Shown here: positions 41,114 through 48,776 of the stretch, in pieces
How the letters are laid out: every line of letters begins with the position of its first letter
Position numbering within the stretch: position 1 is the stretch's first letter
Assembly (NCBI GenBank): GCA_902782955.1
Contig: CACZPD010000164.1
Location: forward strand, 1 to 49,104
Source: an uncultured Erysipelotrichaceae bacterium
GTDB taxonomy: Bacteria > Bacillota_I > Bacilli_A > Erysipelotrichales > Erysipelotrichaceae
Length of the DNA stretch: 49,104 nt
Reading direction: 5' to 3'
Program-made: the position numbers and the translations under genes
The notes under the pieces: model-generated
The model's database searches: none
Seen by the model: only the letters and a program-made list of their open reading frames with translations
Told to the model about the DNA's origin: nothing

Positions 41114-42304
41114 TTATTTATAGCATGCAGCCAGCTTTTCAAATGCAGGCAGTGAACGTCTGATCATATCGGTTGATACACAGTAGGCAATGCGGACAAA
41201 ACCGGGTGTCCCGAAACTGTCTGCCGGAACCAGGAGAAGTCCGAATTCCTTCGCCTTTTCGCTGAATGCGCCGGCATCTTCAACCGGTGATTTCATGAAC
41301 AGGTAGAATGCGCCGTCCGGATGGATGCAGCTGAATCCCATATCCGTCAGGGCATTATAGAGCAGGTCACGTTTTTCCTTATATTCATTCAGATCTGATA
41401 CAAGCCCTGTACATTTTTCGATCACATGCTGCATCAGGCTCGGCGCGCATACGTAGCCCAGCGCTCTTCCGGCACCGCAGACAGCAGCGTATATATCTGA
41501 TGACTGATCAACAGCATCCGGAACAAGGACATAACCGATTCTCTCACCCGGCAGGGCAAGGGATTTGCTGTAGGAATAGCAAACGATCGTATTCCGGTAA
41601 TAATTCGGAATGAACGGAACCTTGATGTCATCATATACAAGTTCACGATAAGGCTCATCGGTGATCAGATATATCGGATGTCCGTATTCTTTTTCCTTTT
41701 CATTCAGAAGGGCAGCGAGTTTCTCTATATTTTCTTCCGTATAGACAACACCGGAAGGATTGTTCGGTGAATTGATGATCAGTGATTTGGTATGCGGTGT
41801 AATTGCTTTTTCCAGAAGACCGAAATCGATCTGGAATGTATCAGGATCGCTGGATACTTCAACCAGTTTTGCGCCGGTCGTCTCGGTAAATACCTTATAT
41901 TCCGGGAAGTAGGGGGTAAATGCGATTACCTCATCACCGTCTTCATACAAAGCTGTCAGGATGATCTTGAGCGACGCTGCGGCACCGCAGGTGATATACA
42001 GGTTTTCCTTTTTGATATCACATCCGAACCGTTTGTTCAGGTCATCCGCGATCGCCTGTCTTGTATTGGGATCTCCCTGAGCCGATGTATATCCGTGCAG
42101 ATAGATATCATCATGTGAAGCAAGCAGTTCCCTGATCGTCTCATTTACTTTTTCAGGAGCGGGAACATTCGGATTGCCGAGAGAGAAATCAAATACATGA
42201 TCCGGACCCGCTTCCCTGCGCAGCTGATTGCCGTATTCAAACAGGTCTCGGATAACGGATCGGTTCGTCCCGTATTGTTTCATCTGTTTATTAACTCTAT
42301 TCAT
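41114..42304 (-). CDS. PLP-dependent class I/II aminotransferase
   Basis: The 396-residue protein is a fold-type I aminotransferase. It has FSLGNPNVPAP, the TCGAAASLKIILTAL loop, SPNNPSGVVY, the Asp of ITDEPYRELVYDD and the Schiff-base Lys in SYSKSLALPGERIGY, plus the carboxylate-binding Arg in FVRIAYC. It is the normal length and resembles aspartate/aromatic aminotransferases; the amino acid is not decided by sequence. Its ATG 42304 overlaps the regulator gene by 8 bases (ATGAATAG), so the regulator and enzyme are coupled. Confidence 0.92.
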   Translation of the reverse strand: MNRVNKQMKQYGTNRSVIRDLFEYGNQLRREAGPDHVFDFSLGNPNVPAPEKVNETIRELLASHDDIYLHGYTSAQGDPNTRQAIADDLNKRFGCDIKKENLYITCGAAASLKIILTALYEDGDEVIAFTPYFPEYKVFTETTGAKLVEVSSDPDTFQIDFGLLEKAITPHTKSLIINSPNNPSGVVYTEENIEKLAALLNEKEKEYGHPIYLITDEPYRELVYDDIKVPFIPNYYRNTIVCYSYSKSLALPGERIGYVLVPDAVDQSSDIYAAVCGAGRALGYVCAPSLMQHVIEKCTGLVSDLNEYKEKRDLLYNALTDMGFSCIHPDGAFYLFMKSPVEDAGAFSEKAKEFGLLLVPADSFGTPGFVRIAYCVSTDMIRRSLPAFEKLAACYK

Positions 42305-42596
42305 ATTTTTTACCTCTTATACGTTCATATGCCATTTCAATTCCATGCTTATCATCATTGAGCAGGCGGTTGACACGGGAAATCGTAGTTGTCGAAGCAC
42401 CGGTTACCTTGCTGATCTCTTTATATGTCCTGTTTTCCTTCAGCATTTCGCCGACCTGGAACCGCTGCGCAATCGAAAGCAGTTCATTCGGCGTGCACAG
42501 ATCTTCAAACAGGGCATAACATTCATCGACAGTTTTCAGACTGAGAAGGGCGAGAAAGAGATCTTTCACCGACTCATCGTGGATGTTGTGTTTCAT
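42297..42596 (-). CDS. YerC/YecD family TrpR-like repressor
   Basis: This 99-residue protein has the TrpR-like helical fold of the YerC family: the pattern LFLALLSLKTVDECYALFEDLCTP, then a helix-turn-helix at about 55-85 (TYKEISKVTGASTTTISRVNR). AGGAGG lies 5 bases before ATG 42596; the open frame to 42620 is not used. The gene is divergent from the symporter operon. The spacer between the -35 and -10 of its own promoter holds one of two operator-like sites, which suggests autorepression. The ligand may be an amino acid, by analogy to TrpR. Confidence 0.9.
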   Translation of the reverse strand: MKHNIHDESVKDLFLALLSLKTVDECYALFEDLCTPNELLSIAQRFQVGEMLKENRTYKEISKVTGASTTTISRVNRLLNDDKHGIEMAYERIRGKKYE

Positions 42597-42624
42597 AAAT
42601 CCTCCTGAAATTCCAAACAACGGC

Positions 42625-42653
42625 AGTTTATCACACTAAAGCGATAAAGTCAA
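42625..42653 (-). promoter_or_regulatory. Promoter of the yerC-aminotransferase-ligase operon
   Basis: On the minus strand TTGACT (42653-42648) and TAAACT (42630-42625) are 17 bases apart. The spacer is almost wholly made of the operator-like palindrome at 42630-42645. Confidence 0.78.
42630..42645. promoter_or_regulatory. Operator-like site 1 (CACTAAAGCG palindrome)
   Basis: ATCACACTAAAGCGAT contains the 10-bp element CACTAAAGCG (42634-42643), which is found in inverted order at site 2. Read as a palindrome, the arms ATCRC/GYGAT flank a 6-bp centre, four of five pairs matching. It sits between the -35 and -10 boxes of the yerC operon. Confidence 0.7.
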
Positions 42654-42673
42654 ACACCCTGAGCATGATTTTG

Positions 42674-42709
42674 AAAAAATGAAAAAAAGTTGAAAAAATT
42701 CTGAAAAAA
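42674..42709. repeat. Phased A-tracts between the two operators
   Basis: Four runs of 6-7 A residues occur at 42674-42679, 42682-42688, 42693-42698 and 42704-42709. Their centres are about 8.5, 10.5 and 11 bases apart, near the helical repeat, so the DNA is probably curved. They also lie just upstream of the symporter -35, where UP elements act. Confidence 0.6.
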
Positions 42710-42712
42710 CGC

Positions 42713-42741
42713 TTGCGTTTTCAAAAAGCATCCTTTACACT
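42713..42741 (+). promoter_or_regulatory. Promoter of the symporter operon
   Basis: TTGCGT (42713-42718) and TACACT (42736-42741) are 17 bases apart, with A-tracts upstream. The predicted start near 42748 is just before operator site 2. Confidence 0.7.
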
Positions 42742-42751
42742 TTAGGAAGTC

Positions 42752-42767
42752 AACGCTTTAGTGCGTT
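42752..42767. promoter_or_regulatory. Operator-like site 2 (perfect AACGC-N6-GCGTT palindrome)
   Basis: AACGCTTTAGTGCGTT has perfect 5-bp arms around a 6-bp centre and contains CGCTTTAGTG (42754-42763), the exact inverse of the element in site 1. It lies at about +5 to +20 of the symporter transcript, where a bound repressor would block transcription. Its centre is 122 bases from that of site 1. Confidence 0.72.
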
Positions 42768-42807
42768 GCAGTGCTTCGAAATTCTTAATTTGAAAGGGGA
42801 TTCTATT

Positions 42808-44358
42808 ATGTTTATCAAGGTATTACTGCTCGTACTGTTTTTCGCCACAATGCTCTTCGTCGGCTTTTACTGCCGCAGAAATTCAACAGATGTCAACGGA
42901 TTTGTATTAGGGGGCAGATCCGTAGGACCATGGATCAGTGCTTTCGCATTCGGTACATCTTATTTCTCCGCAGTTATCTTCGTAGGTTATGCAGGACAGT
43001 TCGGGTGGAAATACGGAATCGCCTCAACCTGGATCGGTATCGGAAACGCGCTGATCGGTTCGCTTCTGGCCTGGGTCATCCTCGGCAGAAGGACCAGGAT
43101 CATGACGCAGCATCTCGACTGCCGCACAATGCCGCAGTTCTTCGAAAAGCGTTTCGGATCTATATCGCTTAAAATATCCGCGTCCATTATTACTTTTATC
43201 TTTCTGATTCCGTATACCGCATCGCTTTACAATGGTTTATCACGTCTGTTCGGAATGGCTTTCAATATTGATTACTCCATCTGTGTCATCGTTATGGCTA
43301 TCCTGACTGCTGTATACGTCATCGTCGGCGGATACATGGCTACCGCGATCAATGATTTCATCCAGGGTATTATTATGCTGTTCGGCATCTGTGCCGTTAT
43401 ATTCGCTGTTCTGAACAGTCAGGGCGGTTTCCTGGCAGCGCTGGACGGACTCGGAAATGTCGTGGATGAATCCGTTTCCACTACGCCCGGTGTATTCAAT
43501 TCCTTCTTCGGACCGGATCCGATCAACCTGTTCTTCGTCGTTATACTGACATCTCTCGGAACATGGGGTCTGCCGCAGATGGTTCAGAAGTTCTATGCGA
43601 TCAAGAGTGAAAAATCCATTTCCACCGGTACGATCGTTTCTACAGCATTCGCGTTCATCGTTGCCGGCGGCTGTTACTTCCTCGGCGGATTCGGACGTCT
43701 GTTCTCCGCAAATATCGATATCGCCGCAAACGGTTATGACTCCGTTATCCCGACCATGCTGTCAGGTCTTCCGGATATCCTGATCGCCATCGTTGTGATC
43801 CTGGTATTATCCGCTTCTATGTCAACACTGTCTTCACTTGTCCTGACATCCAGCTCCACCCTTACACTTGACCTGATCAAGGATCACTTCGTTAAGGATA
43901 TGGATGAAAAGAAACAGGTCAGAGTCATGCAGGCTCTCATCGTTGTATTCGTTGCTATTTCTGTCGTACTGGCGATCATTCAGTACAAGTCCAGCGTTAC
44001 GTTCATTGCCCAGCTGATGGGTGTTTCCTGGGGTGCTCTGGCTGGAGCTTTCCTCGCACCGTTCCTGTATGGACTGTACTGGAAAGGCGTCACAAAAGCT
44101 GCCTGCACGGTGAACTTCCTGTTTTCAACAGTAGTCATGCTCGCGAATATCTTCGTCCGCAGTTCATTCCCGAAGCTTTTCCAGTCACCGATCAATGCCG
44201 GTGCCGCATGTATGCTGATAGGATTGATCATTGTTCCTGTCGTTTCATTATTTACCGCTAAACCTGACAAGGATGTTGTCGACGGTTCATTTGCGTGCTA
44301 TGAAGAGAAAGTACTCGTTCCGCAGAGCAGCGCGCTGGGAGAAGAAAAAGAAGCTTAA
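42808..44358 (+). CDS. Sodium:solute symporter (SSS family)
   Basis: This 516-residue protein has about 13 membrane segments and the sodium:solute symporter signature: FVLGGRSVGPWISAFAFGTSYFSAV near the start, then GIASTWIGIGNALIGSLLAW and GGYMATAINDFIQGIIML. SSS transporters use the sodium gradient to import sugars, amino acids, carboxylates or similar solutes; the substrate is not clear. The open frame extends to 42766, but GAAAGGGGA precedes ATG 42808, which is chosen. It is the first gene of the plus-strand operon and faces the operator pair. Confidence 0.92.
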   Translation: MFIKVLLLVLFFATMLFVGFYCRRNSTDVNGFVLGGRSVGPWISAFAFGTSYFSAVIFVGYAGQFGWKYGIASTWIGIGNALIGSLLAWVILGRRTRIMTQHLDCRTMPQFFEKRFGSISLKISASIITFIFLIPYTASLYNGLSRLFGMAFNIDYSICVIVMAILTAVYVIVGGYMATAINDFIQGIIMLFGICAVIFAVLNSQGGFLAALDGLGNVVDESVSTTPGVFNSFFGPDPINLFFVVILTSLGTWGLPQMVQKFYAIKSEKSISTGTIVSTAFAFIVAGGCYFLGGFGRLFSANIDIAANGYDSVIPTMLSGLPDILIAIVVILVLSASMSTLSSLVLTSSSTLTLDLIKDHFVKDMDEKKQVRVMQALIVVFVAISVVLAIIQYKSSVTFIAQLMGVSWGALAGAFLAPFLYGLYWKGVTKAACTVNFLFSTVVMLANIFVRSSFPKLFQSPINAGAACMLIGLIIVPVVSLFTAKPDKDVVDGSFACYEEKVLVPQSSALGEEKEA

Positions 44359-44359
44359 T

Positions 44360-45223
44360 ATGAACGGTATCATCGACTTCCATACACATACTTTTCCGGA
44401 TCACATGGCCGCAAAGACAGTGGATCATCTGAAATCGTTCTCCCACACGCCGGCATATACGGATGGCACAAACGCCGGTCTTCTGCGCAAGATGAAAGAA
44501 GCAGGTATTGAAAGATCCGTGATCCTGCCGGTCGCAACAAAACCGTCCCAGGTCAAAACCATCAACAGGACCGCTGCCGAAGTCAACAGACAGTACAAAG
44601 AAAATGGCCTGATTTCCTTTGCCGGCATGCATCCCGATTATGAAGACTGGGAAGAGGAAATGCACAGAATAAAGGAAAACGGCATAGCCGGCATCAAGAT
44701 CCATCCTGTCTATCAGGGTGTAGATATTGACGACACGCGCTTTATCCGCATTCTGAAGTGTGCAAAGGAACTTGACCTAATCGTTGTTACCCACGCTGGC
44801 AAAGATATTGGACTGCCCGGTATCGAGCACTGCTCCCCGGCCATGTGCAGAAATGCGCTGGATCAGACCGGACCTTTCAAATTTGTTCTTGCCCATATGG
44901 GCGGATGGAAAAACTGGGATGAAGTACCGCATTATTTCAAAGGTACAGGCGTTTATGTGGATACATCCTTCTCGGCAGATCATTTCGAAAGAGCCGATGA
45001 TTACTGGTCGGAAGAAGATTCCCGGATGCTTTCCGCAGAAGGGTATATGAAGATCATACGCGAGATTGGGGCAGAACACGTTCTCTTCGGAACGGACAGT
45101 CCATGGGGAGAACAGAAAAAAACAGTTAATTTTATCGATAATCTGCCTTTAAGTAATGATGAAAAAACCATAATCTTCAGGCATAATGCAGAGAGACTGA
45201 TTTTTGCAGATAAGCATGCATGA
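44360..45223 (+). CDS. Amidohydrolase family protein (TIM barrel)
   Basis: The 287-residue protein starts MNGIIDFHTHTF with the metal-binding HxH (His8, His10). Further metal ligands follow in GIKIHPVYQG, VTHAGKDIG and FGTDSPWG (Asp). This is the pattern of amidohydrolase-2 type enzymes, which act as hydrolases or decarboxylases. The substrate is not known. The ATG at 44360 comes one base after the symporter stop; the open frame upstream inside the symporter is not used. No strong SD is seen, so coupling is likely. Confidence 0.88.
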   Translation: MNGIIDFHTHTFPDHMAAKTVDHLKSFSHTPAYTDGTNAGLLRKMKEAGIERSVILPVATKPSQVKTINRTAAEVNRQYKENGLISFAGMHPDYEDWEEEMHRIKENGIAGIKIHPVYQGVDIDDTRFIRILKCAKELDLIVVTHAGKDIGLPGIEHCSPAMCRNALDQTGPFKFVLAHMGGWKNWDEVPHYFKGTGVYVDTSFSADHFERADDYWSEEDSRMLSAEGYMKIIREIGAEHVLFGTDSPWGEQKKTVNFIDNLPLSNDEKTIIFRHNAERLIFADKHA

Positions 45224-45241
45224 AAATATGCATGCTTTTTT
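45212..45241 (+). terminator. Terminator or attenuator after the amidohydrolase gene
   Basis: AAGCATGCAT (45212-45221) pairs perfectly with ATGCATGCTT (45228-45237) around 6 bases, with a T-tract to 45241. The amidohydrolase stop codon lies in it. It would separate the flavin reductase gene from the symporter operon at least in part. Confidence 0.8.
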
Positions 45242-45263
45242 CTCTTAACATGCTTTCAAATCA

Positions 45264-45272
45264 TGCTATGAT
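45264..45272 (+). promoter_or_regulatory. Extended -10 of the flavin reductase gene
   Basis: TGCTATGAT gives TG at 45264-45265 and TATGAT at 45267-45272, just before the AGGAGG site of the reductase. The -35 region is weak (CTTAAC). Confidence 0.45.
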
Positions 45273-45291
45273 GGAGGCAGGAGGAAACACC

Positions 45292-47127
45292 ATGAGTAAG
45301 TTTTCAAAGATAATTATTGCCGGCATACTGGCTTTTTCGCTGGCAGCGTGCTCCGGATCAGGTTCCGGCGGTTCAGGTGGTTCTGAAGGCGGCTCTTCAT
45401 TGTTCAAAGCAGGAACATATGAAGCTGAAGCTGACGGATACCAGGGAGACGGTAAACCGGTCCACGTCAAAGTGACGTTCTCAGACAGTGCGATCGAATC
45501 CATCGAATACACTGCTGACTATGAAACACCGACAGTCGGCGGTGCTGCTCTGCCTAAACTCGTAGACTCTGTTATTGCAGCACAGTCCACGAATATCGAC
45601 GGACAGACCGGTGCTACATTTACTTCCAAAGCATTCTTCGCAGCAGTCAATGACACAATTAAACAGGCAGGCGCAGATCCTGCTGCACTGCAGCCGAAAG
45701 AAGGATCTTCCGCTCCTGCTGAAAATATCGAAGAAACCTGTGACGTAGTTGTCGCAGGTGCAGGCGGTGCAGGTCTTACAGCTGCCATTACAGCAGCACA
45801 GAACGGCAAAAAAGTCATCATTCTCGAAAAAGCTTCCGTCCCGGGCGGAAACTCCAGTTACGCAACAGGCGGAATGAACGCTGCAGGTACACATTATCAG
45901 AAAGAACAGGGAATTGAAGATTCAGCAGATGTATTCTACGCAGACACAATGGAAGGCGGTCACAACCTGAACAATCCTGATCTGGTCAGAACACTTGCAG
46001 ATAATTCTTCTGACGCCATCGACTGGCTCGACAGCATCGGTGCTGAACTTGTAGATGTAGGCAAAGCTGGAGGTGCAACCAATGCCAGACAGCACCGTCC
46101 GACAGAATCCGGAAAACCCGGTCCGAACGAAGTTGTTATTTCTGTAGGTACATATCTGATTGAAAAGCTTTCCGCAAAAGCTGATGAACTCGGTATTACG
46201 ATCATCACTGACGCAAAAGTTGATAAGATCATCATGGAAGACGGCAAGGCAGTCGGCCTCCACGCGGTTGGAAAAGATGGAAATGAGATCGTTATCCACG
46301 CAAATTCAGTTGTCATTACGACTGGCGGTTTCGGTTCCAATCCGGATCTGATTACGAAGTACCGTCCGGATCTGGAAGGCTATGTTTCCACGAATGCTCC
46401 ATCTGTTACTGGAGACGCCATTGCATTCCTGGAAGAAGTCGGTGCTGATTTCGTAGATCTTGAGCAGATCCAGGTACATCCGACAGTCGTCCAGACAGAT
46501 GGTGCCCTGATCTCCGAATCTCTCCGCGGTGACGGTGCTATTCTGCTCAACAAGGAAGGCAAGAGATTCTGCGATGAACTCGGAACACGTGATGTCGTTT
46601 CTGCACATGTTACAGAACAGCCTGACAGTTACGCCTGGCTTGTTGTCGACGAAACGATGTTAAAGAAATCCAGTGTTATTAAAAAATATATCAGCAAAGG
46701 ATATATGATCAAATGTGATTCAGTCGCAGATCTCGCCAAACTGATCGGATGTGATGAAGCAACAGTCAAGGAATCTCTGGATAAGTGGATCGGTTACTGT
46801 GCACTCGGCGATGCAGAAAACGGATACTATACTGTAGATGATACTGAATTCGGCAGAAAAGCAACTGTTAAAGATAAGATGAAAACAGATATGTCTGCTC
46901 TTCCGTTATACGCTGTTCAGATCTCACCAGGTATCCATCACTGCATGGGCGGTGTCAAGATCAACACCAACGCTGAAGTTATCGGTAAAGACGGAAATCC
47001 GATACCGGGTCTTTTCGCAGCAGGCGAAGTTACCGGCGGTGTACACGGCGGCAACCGTCTCGGCGGTAATGCAGTCGCTGACTTCGTCGTATTCGGCCGT
47101 ATCGCTGGTGCCAGCGCTTCCAAATAA
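45292..47127 (+). CDS. Extracellular FMN/FAD flavoprotein reductase lipoprotein (fumarate/urocanate reductase type)
   Basis: The 611-residue protein has a lipoprotein signal (IIIAGILAFSLAAC, lipobox Cys20) and a Gly/Ser linker, so it is anchored outside the membrane. Residues about 45-130 are an FMN-binding domain with the flavinylation motif DGQTGATFTS (Thr111 as attachment site). The rest is an FAD-binding_2 domain: VVVAGAGGAGLTAAI, the substrate-side QVHPT, SLRGDGAILLN, HHCMGG and GNRLGGNA. Such proteins reduce fumarate, urocanate, methacrylate, cinnamate and similar acids as terminal electron acceptors. The acceptor cannot be told from sequence. ATG 45292 has AGGAGG; the frame upstream of it is open but not used. 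Confidence 0.92.
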   Translation: MSKFSKIIIAGILAFSLAACSGSGSGGSGGSEGGSSLFKAGTYEAEADGYQGDGKPVHVKVTFSDSAIESIEYTADYETPTVGGAALPKLVDSVIAAQSTNIDGQTGATFTSKAFFAAVNDTIKQAGADPAALQPKEGSSAPAENIEETCDVVVAGAGGAGLTAAITAAQNGKKVIILEKASVPGGNSSYATGGMNAAGTHYQKEQGIEDSADVFYADTMEGGHNLNNPDLVRTLADNSSDAIDWLDSIGAELVDVGKAGGATNARQHRPTESGKPGPNEVVISVGTYLIEKLSAKADELGITIITDAKVDKIIMEDGKAVGLHAVGKDGNEIVIHANSVVITTGGFGSNPDLITKYRPDLEGYVSTNAPSVTGDAIAFLEEVGADFVDLEQIQVHPTVVQTDGALISESLRGDGAILLNKEGKRFCDELGTRDVVSAHVTEQPDSYAWLVVDETMLKKSSVIKKYISKGYMIKCDSVADLAKLIGCDEATVKESLDKWIGYCALGDAENGYYTVDDTEFGRKATVKDKMKTDMSALPLYAVQISPGIHHCMGGVKINTNAEVIGKDGNPIPGLFAAGEVTGGVHGGNRLGGNAVADFVVFGRIAGASASK

Positions 47128-47136
47128 TATCTCAAT

Positions 47137-47186
47137 AAAGAGGCTGTTCCATGGTTATGCGAATCATGAGGCACAGCCTCTTTTTT
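47137..47186 (+). terminator. Terminator of the flavin reductase gene
   Basis: AAAGAGGCTGT (47137-47147) pairs perfectly with ACAGCCTCTTT (47173-47183); the loop of 25 bases can form an inner weak hairpin. More T residues follow. Confidence 0.85.
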
Positions 47187-47220
47187 CTTTTATAATAATT
47201 GTTAGATAGCGGAGGTAATT

Positions 47221-47736
47221 ATGTTAGTACTGAAGACTGCCAATCTGGAAGATTCCGCAAAGGAATATGCCTTTATGAAAGATATGCCGGCTGATGAAAA
47301 CGGCATGAAGAATCCCTGGGCAGGATGTTCCGAAGAAGAATTCACAAATAAAGCACTGCCGGAAATGATCGCATTTTCAGAAGGAAGAGACCTTCCGGAT
47401 GACTATGTGCCGGAAACATTTTTCTTCCTCTGGAAAGATGATGAGGTGATCGGTCATTACCGTGTCAGACATTACCTCAACAACCAGCTGCGCAGCGGTG
47501 CCGGACATATCGGATACTGCATAAAAAAAGAATACCGTGATCAGGGATACGGCACAGAAGGTATGAAAAAGCTGCTGGAAAAGGCGGAAGAACTGATCAG
47601 GGAAAAGGAATTCCATCTCCGGGTCAGGAAGGATAATCCAGCTTCGCTGCGTGTCATTATGAAAAACGGAGGCAGGATCATTTCAGAAGACAACAAATAT
47701 TACTTTATCAGGATACCGATCGAAGGAAGAAGGTAG
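47221..47736 (+). CDS. GNAT family N-acetyltransferase
   Basis: The 171-residue protein is a GNAT acetyltransferase, which moves an acetyl group from acetyl-CoA to an amine. The acetyl-CoA site is IKKEYRDQGYGTEGMKKLL (R/Q-x2-G-x-G/A) and the C-terminal NPASLRVIMKNGGRII is the typical end of the RimJ-like group. The acceptor is not known. GGAGG precedes ATG 47221 and a TATAAT box at 47191-47196 gives a possible promoter. It is 8 bases from the next gene. Confidence 0.9.
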   Translation: MLVLKTANLEDSAKEYAFMKDMPADENGMKNPWAGCSEEEFTNKALPEMIAFSEGRDLPDDYVPETFFFLWKDDEVIGHYRVRHYLNNQLRSGAGHIGYCIKKEYRDQGYGTEGMKKLLEKAEELIREKEFHLRVRKDNPASLRVIMKNGGRIISEDNKYYFIRIPIEGRR

Positions 47737-47744
47737 AAGACATT

Positions 47745-48728
47745 ATGGACATAAAATTCAATGAAAAAATAAAGGAAATACCAATCACGGATATCGAAGG
47801 AATCCGGATCGGCCATGCGCAGGATGAAGAAGGCGGAACAGGCTGTACAGTATTCATTGTCGATAAGGGCGCTCCGTGCGGACTGGATGTCCGGGGCGGC
47901 GGTCCGGCTTCACGCGAAAGCGAACTGCTGAAGCCGACTGCCAACGCAGACGTCATTCACGCGGTTCTGCTCAGCGGCGGAAGTGCGTTCGGGCTGGACG
48001 CAGCCGGCGGCGTCATGCGGTACCTGGAAGAACATGGCATAGGGTTTGCGGTAGGGAATATTCGTGTCCCCCTTGTCTGCCAGTCGGATATTTTTGATCT
48101 GATGACGGCAGATCCGTACGCAAGACCGAATCAGGCGCTGGGATATGAAGCCTGTGTCAATGCGGAAAAGGGGAATTACCGCGACGGAAACTACGGCGTC
48201 GGTAACGGTGCGACAGTCGGAAAACTCCTGGGAATGGATTTCTGCATGAAAACTGGCATAGGGAGTTATGCCGTGCAGGCAGGAGATCTCAAGGTCGGTG
48301 CCGTTGTCGTTGTAAATGCATTAGGGGATGTCTATGACTGGAAAACCGGCAGGGAAATCGCCGGTCTGCTGGATCCGTCAAAAAAGCATCTGCTTTCTTC
48401 CGCGGATCTCTTCTACGCTTCCGCGTATCAGGAACCGGAAGCTGCCGGGAATACTACATTGGCTATCATACTGACAAACGCGAAGCTGAATAAAACACAG
48501 CTCATTAAAACCGCTTCCCTGGCACATAACGGACTGGCAAGGGCGATCCGTCCCGTCCATACTTCCGCGGATGGCGACAGCATCTATGCAATGTCCCTCG
48601 GGGATGTGGAAAGCACATCTGATATGGTCGGCACACTGGCGGCCGATGTCCTGAGTGAAGCGGTCCTGAAAGCTGTGACCAGCGCTGAAAGCAAATACGG
48701 ATTCCCGTCCGTTCACGAAATTGAATAA
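47745..48728 (+). CDS. P1 family peptidase (DmpA-like, N-terminal nucleophile type)
   Basis: The 327-residue protein is in the S58/DmpA family, which contains aminopeptidases and beta-aminopeptidases that self-cleave into two chains. Motifs include GIRIGHAQDEEGGTGCTVF, VRGGGPASRE, LLSGGSAFGLDAAGG and the later AAGNTTLAIILTNAKL, where Asn-Thr-Thr is the usual self-cleavage site with Thr as nucleophile. ATG 47745 is 8 bases after the GNAT gene, so they are likely cotranscribed. The physiological substrate is unknown. Confidence 0.92.
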   Translation: MDIKFNEKIKEIPITDIEGIRIGHAQDEEGGTGCTVFIVDKGAPCGLDVRGGGPASRESELLKPTANADVIHAVLLSGGSAFGLDAAGGVMRYLEEHGIGFAVGNIRVPLVCQSDIFDLMTADPYARPNQALGYEACVNAEKGNYRDGNYGVGNGATVGKLLGMDFCMKTGIGSYAVQAGDLKVGAVVVVNALGDVYDWKTGREIAGLLDPSKKHLLSSADLFYASAYQEPEAAGNTTLAIILTNAKLNKTQLIKTASLAHNGLARAIRPVHTSADGDSIYAMSLGDVESTSDMVGTLAADVLSEAVLKAVTSAESKYGFPSVHEIE

Positions 48729-48730
48729 AC

Positions 48731-48769
48731 AAAAAATCTGCTGTTCACTGATGAACAACAGATTTTTTT
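48731..48769. terminator. Bidirectional terminator
   Basis: AAAAATCTG and CAGATTTTT arms, with TGTTCA/TGAACA inside, form a long stem with T runs on one strand and A runs on the other. It serves the P1 peptidase gene and the convergent ACT-domain gene. Confidence 0.85.
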
Positions 48770-48776
48770 AAATGGA

